A DNA stretch of 64,000 nt. Origin: Mesaphorura yosii (taxonomy: Eukaryota; Arthropoda; Collembola; Poduromorpha; Tullbergiidae). The position numbers were made by a program, and so were the translations under genes. The notes under the pieces are model-generated. The model saw nothing but the letters and a program-made list of their open reading frames with translations, was not told where the DNA came from and did no database searches. The stretch lies in the NCBI GenBank assembly GCA_009869945.1, contig WIXG01000062.1, positions 186,001 through 250,000 on the forward strand, read 5' to 3'. Shown here one piece after another: positions 26,352 to 37,540 of the stretch (the first letter of the stretch is position 1; the number at the start of each line of letters is the position of its first letter).

Positions 26352-28190
26352 TCAAGCCGACCCGTGTCCACATCCCGAATCTTTGTGCTTAGCCAGCAGT
26401 GACGTTCTGCTAAACGTTTTGGAGCACGACTGACAAGAGTATTTCTTCACTTCAGAGTGCGTTTGAAGATGCGCCCGAAGGTTACTGCGATCCGCGAATG
26501 CTCGGTGGCAAAACTCACAGGAAAACGGCTTTTCACCGGTATGGGTGCGAATGTGCCCTTGCAGCAGCCACGGACGTGAGAACGCCTTCCCACAAATGGT
26601 ACACTTGCAGGGCAGAGTGTGCGTGCGAATGTGCATCTTGAGCGCACCCAGCGAGACATAGACTTTGTCACAAAATTTGCAGATAAATGACTTTTTGTTC
26701 TGACTTGCACAGTGAAACTGAAGATGCTTCGAGAGACCAGAGAATGTGGAGTACGACTTGCTGCAGTCCGGGCACTGATAACGAATGCTGCCATTCACAT
26801 TGGTTGGAGTGATCGTGCTGGTCACGCTGTTGCCCGTCGTGCTGCACGGTGACAGCGACGAAGAGTCTGGAATCGGCGAACTGCGATCGCTGCAACTGCC
26901 GCTGGAAAGACTTCGACTGCGGTTGACAACTTCACTGTGGCTGTGGTTCCGGAGACTGGAATTTAATTTAATTTCTTTGCTCTGTGGGCTTCTTGTAAAG
27001 TTAATGACGAGACCGTCTCTTTCTCTTTTGTGCTGGATCTCACGCGTTTCTCTTTTGACTTCTTTTGGGCTAATCTGGACCGAGTACTGGTGGTGGTGTA
27101 GATTGAACTTTGTAAATTCCTCCGCTGGATAATGACGCTGTTGATGATGAGTAGTTTCCTGTCTGAGCGAGGTCGGTGGGTAGGAAGGCTCAGTGCTAAG
27201 CGGAGGTGACACGTGAGGTGGTGACCCAATTTCACCCTTGAGATGATTGCGGTGAGGGGCAAGATGAGATTGGTGGTGTGGTTGGTGAACAAATTGGTGA
27301 TGGTGGTAGAATGGATATGACGACGCCAATTTTGCAGGTGGAAGTGGCGAAAATGAATTCGGACTGTGGCCATGACTTGGGACGTGTGACTGTGGATGAC
27401 TGTGTTGGCGAGAGCCGTGGTGACCGTGGCCAAGGACATTCGTGCTTGCGGGTGGCATAAAGTTAAACGGCAAATAGTGCGGCACGGCTGAGCTCCATCC
27501 ACTGACATTCGCATTGGAGCTGGCTACTTGCGGGTTAAAACTAATTGGCTCCAGTGGTCTTCCATTTCCATTCAAATGGTTACTTGCGAAAACTTTTAAT
27601 GGTGGCGGTGGCGGAATTGGCAAGTGCCTAACTGACGAGGAGGTGGATGCTGATGGAGATGGTTGCAGATGTAGAGATTCCGACGGTCCATAATTCAAAT
27701 GAGGAGGTGGCCCCGAAGACCGAACAGAGTTGCCGAGAATTTGACTATGCAAGAGCTGGTTTACCTTATCAGTGCGCGTAGCAGTGGGCATTAAGTTCAA
27801 AGAAGGTTTCGGCTTTGTGCCTGTCTCTACATCTTTGCTGAGCTTCTGCACAGCTGAAGCCGGAGACACCGACGAGGAAAGTTTGGCTTCTGTGTTGGCT
27901 AGTCTCAAATCTTCCGGCTTCGTCGAGAGGTTTTCTGGTTCTGAAGAATCTGAATCGTGGTGAATGAATGGACCTGTGGTGAAGCATGAAATATTAGATG
28001 TGAATACTGGAATTGTGCACCACTGTCGTATCTTTCAAAATTAATTGAATTGAAGATTACCGTTGTGATCTGAAGAATCGGACGAGTAATCAGCTTCAAC
28101 GTGGTCGTACTTAATTGGACGCTTCTTTAGTGGGCAGTTGCTATAATTTGCAGGACGTTTCACTCCCGTTGTTCCTACGGCTTGAGGCAT
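26352..28190 (-). CDS. sna: Snail-family zinc-finger transcription repressor (2 exons)
   Basis: The exons are 28190-28061 (43 codons plus one base) and 27973-26352, with an 87-base GT-AG intron. The product has 583 residues. An in-frame TGA lies 12 bases before the ATG. Residues 15-26 ([12 protein letters not shown]) match the conserved N-terminal block of fly Snail and Escargot. PENLSTK at 56-62 is one residue from the PxDLSxK motif that recruits the CtBP corepressor. A proline run sits at 162-168, a His/Pro-rich linker at about 226-337 and a Ser-rich stretch at 396-420. The five zinc fingers are at 442-465, 473-495, 499-521, 527-549 and 555-578. The last is C2HC, as is usual in the family, and TLPCKC joins fingers 2 and 3. 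Family members bind CAGGTG-type E-boxes in the nucleus and repress targets such as E-cadherin in mesoderm, neural and stem cells. The family assignment is firm; whether it is the orthologue of snail, escargot or worniu is not resolved. There is no SNAG domain at the N-terminus. Confidence 0.96.
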
Positions 28191-28249
28191 GTCGATCGTT
28201 CAAATCACGCAAGTGGTGATTTCACAGGTTCACAATTATCAATCAACGG

Positions 28250-28255
28250 CACTGA
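28250..28255 (-). promoter_or_regulatory. Possible Initiator for snail
   Basis: On the minus strand TCAGTG, close to the arthropod Initiator TCAGTY, has its A at 28253, about 63 bases before the ATG. No TATA box is seen 30 bases upstream and no clear downstream promoter element is present. This is a weak call by motif only; the real start may lie further upstream. Confidence 0.2.
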
Positions 28256-31200
28256 CTTAAAAGGCAACACTTCCAATCAATGAATGCGTACAAAACTGCA
28301 TGCGTATCGCGAATGCGTGCTGACACCGACGGCGTCAAATTTCGACTGACTGATGAGACACAGATGAGCCGCGTCTTATGTCAAAAATGAGACTAGGCTA
28401 CGACTCACCAACTCACGGTACTGTTAAATAATAGTACTACAGATCAAAATTACGTTACGCACTCCACCGGTTGTCCTCTGCACTCTGTGCTGCGGATGAA
28501 CTAAAACTGGGTGTATTTGTACGTGCGAGATGTGATCTGGTTAAGATTTCTCCCCACACGACCAGACTCAGATGCGAAAGAGTTCATCATCATCTCTACG
28601 CTGGCTCCTGCGCAGCGCTGCGTCGGCTCGGCTGTGGGCTCTGTCAGGTACATTGTGAACATGTTTTGGGTTATGAGCATGTTGAATGAGCGGAAGGTGG
28701 TGAACGAGGGTAAAAGTATACTACTCATAGGTAAATCTCTCGAGAGAGGAAGGTTGAGGGACGGCTCAGAGGAAGAAGCACGTGCTGCGTTACCCAATTG
28801 AACGTTGTGAGGGAGCGCATTCATTGTCAGCAACCAACTGCTGCTCGCGGTGGCAGACTCATGTCAAATCCTTCAAAATCGGCAAAAACAATGCAGTAAT
28901 TTCGTCCATTTCATTCACGGGGCAGGTGCAAGGGTTGTGAGTTCGAGGAATTGGTCAATTCATCCATCGACAGTCCATTCCATATGCAAATGGTCCAAAA
29001 TTCAGCTCATTTTCTCATCAGTCAATCAGCAGCGGGTCGAATAGTGAAATGGTCCTTCAAAGTTAATGTTAACGAAACGTTATTTTCAGTGAAACGACTG
29101 GCGAAAGGACCGCTGAAGTTTCTGTCGACCCTTTAAATCCGAGTTCACGTTTACCCTGCGTACGAACACAAGCATATGCTTGTTCAGCGTACGATTGAGC
29201 GCGTAAGTGCTCGCTCGCTTAACCCTCATGACAAAAAACTACGGTTGACAAAAACATTCGACATCAAATTTCTCCTGTGCGTGCAACAAAACCATGCAAG
29301 CGAAAGCGTAACGTTGAGACCGAAAACTCCATTTAAAATGCCATCGCATACTGCAATAAGCACAGCGCAGTACTGAAGAATCACGGTAATAATTGTAGAA
29401 ATGTTCCGCAAACTTGCACCGTCACGATTATCAATATTAAACCGTCTCGTCGAGTCACATCTCGTCGAGCCGTCGTAATAAAAAAGGATGAGATCGTACA
29501 ATCGACCGGGCTTGTGCTGAAAGAGTTAACAATGAAATATTATACGGTGCATTGGGCGTCGTCAATCAGTTGTAAGTTGTAAAAGATGTCGTTTCTGTTT
29601 TACATCATAATTAGCAACGCAAGCAAGTCATTGTAGTCATGTTGAATTAATCCATCAAGCCAAGCCTGCCAAGCCAAGTATGTCACCAGCCCAATTGCAA
29701 TTCAGTGAGCAGGAAGTGCGCACGACAAAGTGAGGTCAGATCATTGCATTGTAAGGCACGGCATTGCATGGCATGGCTCGTGCCAGTGCTAGTGGAGGAA
29801 AGCGTCCGAGCTGATAATCCCGATTAAATGCTAAACGTTTAATGTATGCATCTGCCGGAGCCGAGTCAATGTGGCGAGACTTCAAGGCTTCACGATGGCT
29901 TCGATGTCGATCTGATTTCTGATGCATCTTGGCCTGGCTTGCATGGCCACAGCACAGCAGCCGAGCCGCCAGAGTTCATTGCAATATCCTCTCGATACCC
30001 TTTTCAGTTATAATTTCATATTTTTACTCAGATTTCAATTTCAGAGCAGGCGGACCAGAGCGAAATGCGAGCAGACGCGCAGGCGCAGGCGATGAAGAGA
30101 GGAAACAGCATCCCATTACATATTTATCTTCAACTGCATCACCATCGCGCGACCAATATTTACTTCTTCCTTCCGCTCGCGCTCCACATCGCTCTGTACC
30201 TCAGTATCGGCCTGAGTGCGAGGGCATGATGCGGGCATCCTTCTTGTGTTTCGGGTTGTTGCCTGACTGTCTATTGAAATTTCAAGGCGCGGAGCAGCTG
30301 CACCTTGAACCCAACCCGATACGCAATACGCAATACGCGTAAAAGCATGAAAGATGAAAGCACTGCGCGGCCGCGGCTCGCTGAGGATCAGATCGTAAAA
30401 TCGGCAGCGGCAGCGAGGAAATCGCCTCGCCTGGCATTCCCCTTTCGAAACAAAAAAAAATACGGCATGAAAGGTGTGCTCACGACCGACTCGCGACCTG
30501 GCGCGAGCCTAAATACTTTCATAATACAGATTTATGTGTGCCTGGGTCGGAACAAAAGAATTCGACGACTAAATCCATTATTTTGGCAGTGGCACTTTGG
30601 CACTGGCAGCAGTGTATGCATCCGAATTTTGATGCGATGATCATTAGTGCCATTATACAAGAGGGAGACTCGAGCCGAGGCCTGTGTGATTGACTACTGT
30701 GACAATGCCCGTGCATTGCTTTGCAATGCGAAAGCAAGTTGGATAAAAATGCCAGCAAACATAACCATGGCCAGGCCAGGACCAAGTGTACCTGAATTCA
30801 CTTTATTCCATTGAATTCGGAAGGGAGCCGAGGAATAGGAAAACACCAGCCTTACAAACAATTCAACTGTGAGCCTGCCTGGGCCGAGCCCTTCATCGAA
30901 TTGAATTGCAATGTGGAAAAATTCTGTGAACACCGGCACTCCGCGCAGGCACAGGGCACAGGCGCAGAGTAAAATTAAATAATAAAATCGGACATGGACT
31001 TTTACTTTGCACAATGAATCGAGTCATTCATGTATACACTGCCTCGCTCCGTACGCTGCATGCGTCTAGCATTTGCAAGATGGATGGATGGTCGTACAAG
31101 TACCATTCACAAAAGTAATGATTCAAAAGAGATTTGGGATTTTTGTACAATGTGCAACAATGCGACCGACGCATTTTTGTTTAGCCGTTGTGACTGACGG

Positions 31201-33118
31201 TGACGGTGCGAGGCTCACCCCAGAGCAGCAGTGCACATGTTCCACTGTGCGCACGCATCTCAGTTTTAGCACTGTGGTGGCACGCTTCTGAAATCCTTTT
31301 CCAATTCCAATGCAGCAAAGCAAAGCAATAATAATAAAGGCTGAGCGCAGCGCATTGTTTGCATTTTTAGAAATAACTTTTACCATGCGCGCACGACACA
31401 GTTGATTTTATCTGGTTGAATGAATTCCATATTCAAAACAGCCAACAGACGTACTACACATTGTATCAACCACATTGTAATGTAATTGCATGTAAAAAGC
31501 GTGCATTGTGCAGTGCACTTTAAATTGTATCTCTGACTGAATCGGTGAATCGGTTATCATTTGTAAATCGAAGGCAGGCGACTGGTCGCTGCTGGTTGCC
31601 GCCGTTACTGCTCTTGTCACTCTACAAATTGCAACAGGCAGGCATAAAAAATGATCGGAAAATGATTCGTAATTGCGTCAAATGGAATTCCGATTCTGAA
31701 ATTGAAAGCGAGCATTATTTCCTCAAAACATGCGCCATGCGTGTACGCTCTGAAAGGAGTTCTTTATGTAATATAAAAGTCACGGTAGCCAGTGCCTGCC
31801 GCCCGATGAATTGAACTTTTTGGGAAATCTTTGGCACCGTACTGGACTGAAGGTTGAACAAGGCCGCATTATTTGTCGGCTCGGCATCGGCACCCAGCCG
31901 GTGATCATTGGCACACTGACACTACTTTTCTGTATCAATCGCAGGCCGAAGTACCGAATTCGAGCAACCAAGCACCAAAAAATCAGAACAGCAATCTCTT
32001 TATTCGGCTTCTTTGACCCGATCCACCGCGCTGCCCGAATAAGATTTTCCTTTTACTCCGCCACAGAAAATTAAAGACTTGTGGGTATTGGAGCGTAAGA
32101 GTAAGAGCCTCTGAATGCTTCTGATCTGTGCAATACTGGCAATACTCTGCCGATGTTGGTAGAATTATGTGCTTCATTCTAATAATAGTGTAGGCACAAA
32201 CATACTGGTGATCACTGCGCCTGAATCTCACGTCTTGCGTAATGTTGCCCGAAATCTTTCCAAACTACCGCTGGCGCGGCGGCTGACTGCTGGTCGGTAA
32301 AAGAGATTTCATCTTAATGTATTGCGTGGTTTCGTTGCGGTTTTAAGTTACAATACACAATACACAAATGTACTGAGTGAGGTTAACCACAAGAATAAAG
32401 AAAAGGGACCGAGCTTGAGCCTAGCATAGTCCAACTGTGATGGCAATAGCCTAGGCGCAAAGGCATGAATAAGGGCACCTGAAAGCTGAAATTCATTCAG
32501 AAGGACTTCTATTATTGAAACTCAACTAATTTGTACACATCTAAGGTATTTCTGCAGTAAGAAGACGGAATGGCATAAACTTATCGGTTTCGGCTGCTCC
32601 ACTTGTAAATGGGCCAATTCGTCAAAGATGTCATCTGATCGTATTAAAAATATCGAAATCTTTGGTCACAATTTCCAGTCACTGCCACGTGGAAATTGAA
32701 ATCACAGAATTGTTATGCAAAATGTTAGTAACTAAATCCCCAGAATTTCGGTAGGCATCATGTAGATATTTACGAGTAATAGAGTAATTTGCAAGTTCCT
32801 CTGGGCTCAAGTCAGGTTGTTAGTTGGAACCAGCGAACGTCCTTGATTAAAATTCATAAACTTCTCCTGCGTACAGCGTTCTGGATTTCTGGAAGTGAAG
32901 GTGAAAACTGGAACGCAAGACGTAGTAGCATAACATAAATAATTTTGGCCACGGGTGAAATTATTGCGGAATAATCGAGTCGACTTGTGTAAAACGTGCG
33001 GGCGGTGGTCCTTCAGCATCAGAATCCAAGTTCAAAATTCTAGCAAACTATGAAATGAATAATCAACGAAGGGATTTGGCGCGTACAATTCTACTGTTGC
33101 TGGGTTGTAAATGGAAAT
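28256..33118. other. Upstream region of snail, no gene recognised
   Basis: This nearly 5-kb stretch lies between the snail 5' end and the candidate mini-gene. Open frames of 110 codons (28501-28833, minus) and 137 codons (29929-30342, plus) lack domains and splice support. The part at 30050-30330 is somewhat richer in GC. Promoter-proximal regulatory DNA for snail is expected here by position. No individual site can be defended. Confidence 0.45.
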
Positions 33119-33146
33119 TCAGTAACGTAGTTCCAGCACTGGTGCG

Positions 33147-33963
33147 ATGACGACGACCAGGGACACCAAGAAGCCAAGATCACTGATCCTGTTCAAGTTG
33201 TAAGTCTATGCAGGAAAATGTCAAGGCCCGCTTACTGAATTTAATTAGGTTAATTTTCATAATTTAGGCAAATCAATTCAAGAAAAATATATTCGGCCCG
33301 GCTTGACCTTGCGTTATATTATGGAAGAATATTTTAGAAAATGTGGATCGAGATGACTACGCCGCAGCCATAATCCTAATCCCTCGCAAGGAAGAAGTTG
33401 GAGACACGACCTCGACTTCATACAAAAATTGGCACACATCTCTTCGTCTCTTCCAAAATCCTTGAAGACGTTAATGGTGAAGATTGAATTCTGAAGGAAA
33501 TAAGAAATGGGAGCAATCTGGTTACAGCCGAAAAGATCTGCCTTGGTCGGACCTTTTCGTATACAAAGTGCAAGTAATCTAGACGAGAGCACAGTAAGTA
33601 GAAAATTAAACACCAAGTATTAAAATGCGTAATAATGGATGAAAGATGCCGAACGCCGACAAATTGAACAGGTTTTGCTCTTTGCTCTTTGGGACCCGCG
33701 CGCCTCCCTCGTCTGCTTTTTAAATGGAAGCCTTGTTACCATTTTCGGGTGCCTTTCATTCCATCTTTATCCATGAAGCATAATGCACTCTCATTGTCGG
33801 AATTTACCGAAAAAGCGGCACTGGCTCTAAATCTGTTGAGATTTACTTAATTCAATTTCTGTTTTTGTTTTTCGTTTTCTTCAAACAGGGAAAGAAACCT
33901 GCCTACACCGACCCAGAATGTGGCGATGATATTGAGCATTTGCGTCTGCCGACTCAAATCTGA
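33147..33963 (+). CDS. Candidate small spliced gene, about 100 residues, unknown family
   Basis: The proposed exons are 33147-33199, 33368-33476, 33528-33593 and 33889-33963, giving 100 residues and a TGA stop. The first and third donors are GTAAGT. The last intron (295 bases) ends in a long T-rich tract and ACAG, a textbook acceptor. Intron 2 is only 51 bases with a weaker GTGAAG donor. The intron 1 acceptor (CCGCAG) lacks a good pyrimidine tract, and later AG sites are possible. An in-frame TAA precedes the ATG. The frame stays open over every join. The last two exons (ending in GKKPAYTDPECGDD and HLRLPTQI) look most protein-like, and an ATG at 33507 could start a 53-residue version. No signal peptide, membrane segment or known domain is visible. 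No AATAAA lies within about 600 bases downstream. It could instead be a non-coding transcript, or part of a longer gene. Confidence 0.33.
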
Positions 33964-34514
33964 AGAAATTCATGCTTGTACTGTAATCCAGTAATTACGA
34001 GGGTCATTCGTCGATAGCAGCAATTACGGCAACCAGATTCGAGAGACGGTAAGGACCAACCTAATCTGTAATTCAGTTATGAGTCGGATGATATGACGAA
34101 ATGCCAGTCATCCATTTTTCTGTTGGTCTTAACATCTTTGCCCTTACCTTGATCATCATGATTTCCATTTTTGTGCTTGTAGACAGCATAGACATGACAT
34201 AGCACGACGCTGGCGACGGCAGAGCGGTGACATGACGTACATTGCTTGCTCAAGCTCAAGCATCAGGTTCACTAAACTTGTGGCGTGCGTGGTGGAGATC
34301 ACCTGAACTGAAAATGGCAGATCACGGACTAATATACAAAGACGTCCAATTGAAGATGAAGAAGAGACCTACTAACACTATTCATCGCCTCGCGTTGCGT
34401 CGGCAGAGTGTCACGCGGTCGTTGCTGTCAGTTGCCAGTGCGAAGCGAAGGACTGACAAACGCATTAACAGATGAAGATTGCTTGGTCACGAGTTTTCTA
34501 GGTCGTCGGTCGAT

Positions 34515-34563
34515 TATTGCTATTGCTTCATATTGCTGCTATTGCTATTGCTGTTACTGTTGT
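34515..34563. repeat. Imperfect TTGCTA/TTGCTG microsatellite
   Basis: Repeated ATTGCT and GCTATTGCT units run through about 50 bases with interruptions. A similar patch lies near 23946-23977. It is a simple repeat with no coding support. Confidence 0.65.
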
Positions 34564-37517
34564 CAAGCTCGAGCTGAGCCGAGAGTTCATGAACTTATCC
34601 AATAAATCTTGCATGAATTACTCTAAAATATGTGTGCAATTATAATTCGCGTATAACAATGGAACGGAAGAGCACAGTTAAATCGGTAACTTGATATAAA
34701 AGCAGCACAGGTATTGTTCGTGCATTGTAATTGTAAACCGATGCGATCTGCACTGACTGCGCGAGCAAAGCTGCCGTGCCGTGAGTGAAAGATGTGAATC
34801 GTTAAAGTGAAATGAATTGCTCAATTTTTTATTATTGTTATTACAACAATGATGTTGCACGTTGCAACAATGCAGTATATCAACCTGATTACGATGAAGG
34901 AATGTGCCAAGTGCGAGCGAGCGCCCAAGTTTCAAAGTGTTTGCGTTCTCGTGAAATTCAATTCTCAATTCTCCAACATTTATTAGCAAAAATTGGGACG
35001 TCTTGCGAAGATTCATCTTATCGCGATTGTAATTGTAACGAGGCTGATAATTATCTTTATTTTATGGGAAACCTGAGTCAGGCATAAAAATGTTGGTGCT
35101 GGTGCTGCATGGTGCATGGACCACATTCAATTTTTCACACCAGAGTGTTAAAATGCTAGCGAGATAAAGTAATTTCCTAATCCGAGTCGTCATGAAACGT
35201 AATAAATTGATAATTCGTGCTCGACCCAAAGAACCGACTGTGCAATTGCAATCTTGCAATTGCTTTGCGTGTTAGTCGCTGTTGATTAGTGGGATAATTT
35301 AAATCTTACAAATTTCATATCCGTGTCTTTATTGTCAGAGACGAACAAGTAACCTCTTACAAGCCTTTGCTCGAGTTTCGATGCAGCAGGCGGCAGGCAG
35401 CAATGCAGTGTTCCAAATCCGCAATTGATTAATTACGTTATTGTTTCACATTTACGCACAATAATTTGTAAGGCACACTTTCTTATCCGGCAGTTTGTAA
35501 ATGTCATCTTAAGATTTCTAATTTCGCATTGCGGTGCAGGTCAGTAAAGCGCTTCATTGTTGCGTTGCGCTGATTCTGATTTCCGACGTGCTTTGCTTTT
35601 GGCATGCTTAGTATCATCTTTGCAGATTTCTGCCATGTCATGATTTGTTCTCGTCTCGCTCCCTTTCATGTACGGTGTTGGGAGATGTTCGATTACTGGG
35701 TGTGGATGCGCGTACTTAACTCGATCGCATGCCTCATTGATTGTTAAGACAGAGTGTTGTGTGTGGAGTAACATCTTGATTATGATAATTATTTTGATGT
35801 CTGAATTAGATTACAATGAATCGTGTTATTGTGAACGACGTGCTTGCACTTGGGGTGAATGAATGAAAGTTTGAAAGCAGAGTCCGCATCAAAGCCAAGA
35901 AAAGGGCGAAATCGAGAGAAATGGTGAATTTAAGGAAAGTAGCAGCGGCAGGCAAGCAGTGGCAGTGAGTTTTGACTTTTGTGCGGGATTAACTTTTAAC
36001 TGGAAACCACCCCTTTTATATTTACACACTCATTATGACAGTTGGTGTTATTATTACCAAGCGATAACATCTTCCTTTAATGCCTGCTGTCTGCTCTGCC
36101 TGGCCTGTGGCTTTGCCATGATGGTCGTGGCAGGCATGGTATGAGTTCAAACTGTCTGTCAAGAAGCAAGAAAGAAAAAGGGTGAAAATGTGGGAAAAGG
36201 TAAAAACAGCTCAATCTGTCATTCCGGTTCAAATGCTTGTGCGTGTGTACAGAAGCGTGTAGGGTACTGCGATGCTTGGCAAGGAAGATACAAATTGCTC
36301 GTAAAATCCAGCAGCGTGGCAAAACTCGATATTTCACTCACTTGTATTTGCAGAAGCGAAATTTGAGTTCAAAAGCCTCTTTTTAAGTTTGATCCAAAAA
36401 TTGTAACCGTAGCATGAAAGGCATAAAAGTGAAACTCATCTGGAAACCTGTAGTGCATTCATCTCGGATCTCGCACGTCCGATGAGAGAAGCGAAGAGTG
36501 AAACGAACCTGCAGCTCAGGGGATATTTTTTCAGTCATTCAGTATTTTGTCGGAAAAGGCGAGAAAATCTCTGCGGGAAACCGCAAATAATGATTTCTCA
36601 AAGTGACACTTTAACGGGGAAAATGTGCTGCTCGTAAACCGAACATTTTGCACGTAAAAAATGAAAAGCGTATTTTTCTTTACAACTTTGCATGCTCGAA
36701 TGTCGAATCATCAATTTTTATCTAAAGAATTTAGACATAGCATAATTTTGCGTCCATAAACCATACAGAAGAACGCGGAATGCCTTTTGAACTATTCAGA
36801 TGGTAATTCGTCGAACGAAATGTCCTAATCTGGTGCGCTATGACGCCCATGACTTTTACGATTGGTTTCCGTCTTTATGACTCGTAATTTATGTGGTCAG
36901 GAGATTATGTCAGTGCACCGCATTAGAGCGGTGTTTAGCACCAACCTCTTAACCTGCTCTCTCCCTGCACTCTCCGCAGTCTGTACTTTTCCGGGAATCC
37001 GGGAATAACTTCAAAACTGTACTCATCAGACCATAAAAATCCTTGCGCCGGGCCATGCCGTATTTTTAATGCTCTCGTACACAGTACACAGCAGGCATGC
37101 CCACGTTTTGTTTTGCTTCCTGCAAAATTTGATCGTAAAAATTTGACGAAATCACTCACTGGCGAGATTCAAATCTCGGATCAGCTCCTGGCACTCTCTG
37201 GAGGGATTACACAAGAATCTGTCCAAATAAAGCTGGAATTCATGCTCAACTTGTAATTGAGTTCTTTACCCCGGCGGAGGACAACGGACCGGTACGCTGA
37301 CACTTTTACATGCGTAATCCTGCTGTGTCTCGTGTCGTTAAAAATATTTCGGACACTTTATAAAAGGACTCAACCACAGAGCTCAGCTTCCCGAAGCAAT
37401 GATTTGTGGAAAGATAATAAAATCATGAACATATCTTAAGCATTGCCTATCAACACGGGTTTTAAATCTTTTCTACATGGAAATACTGTAAAAATGCCAT
37501 CAAAATGCATCGGGCGC

Positions 37518-37540
37518 GTAAAATGGTAAAATGGTAAAAT
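37518..37540. repeat. Eight-base tandem repeat
   Basis: The unit GTAAAATG occurs almost three times in a row. It is a short AT-rich microsatellite. Confidence 0.75.

Noticed and set aside
26447-27514. Several long open frames on both strands over the snail exon
   Set aside because: They are shadows of the snail coding frame, which has unmistakable zinc fingers and a defined intron.
28345-28380. CTGATGAG resembling a hammerhead ribozyme core
   Set aside because: The required GAAA box and matching stems do not follow.
29929-30342. 137-codon plus-strand frame in a GC-richer patch
   Set aside because: The openness is explained by the lower AT content, and the translation looks random.
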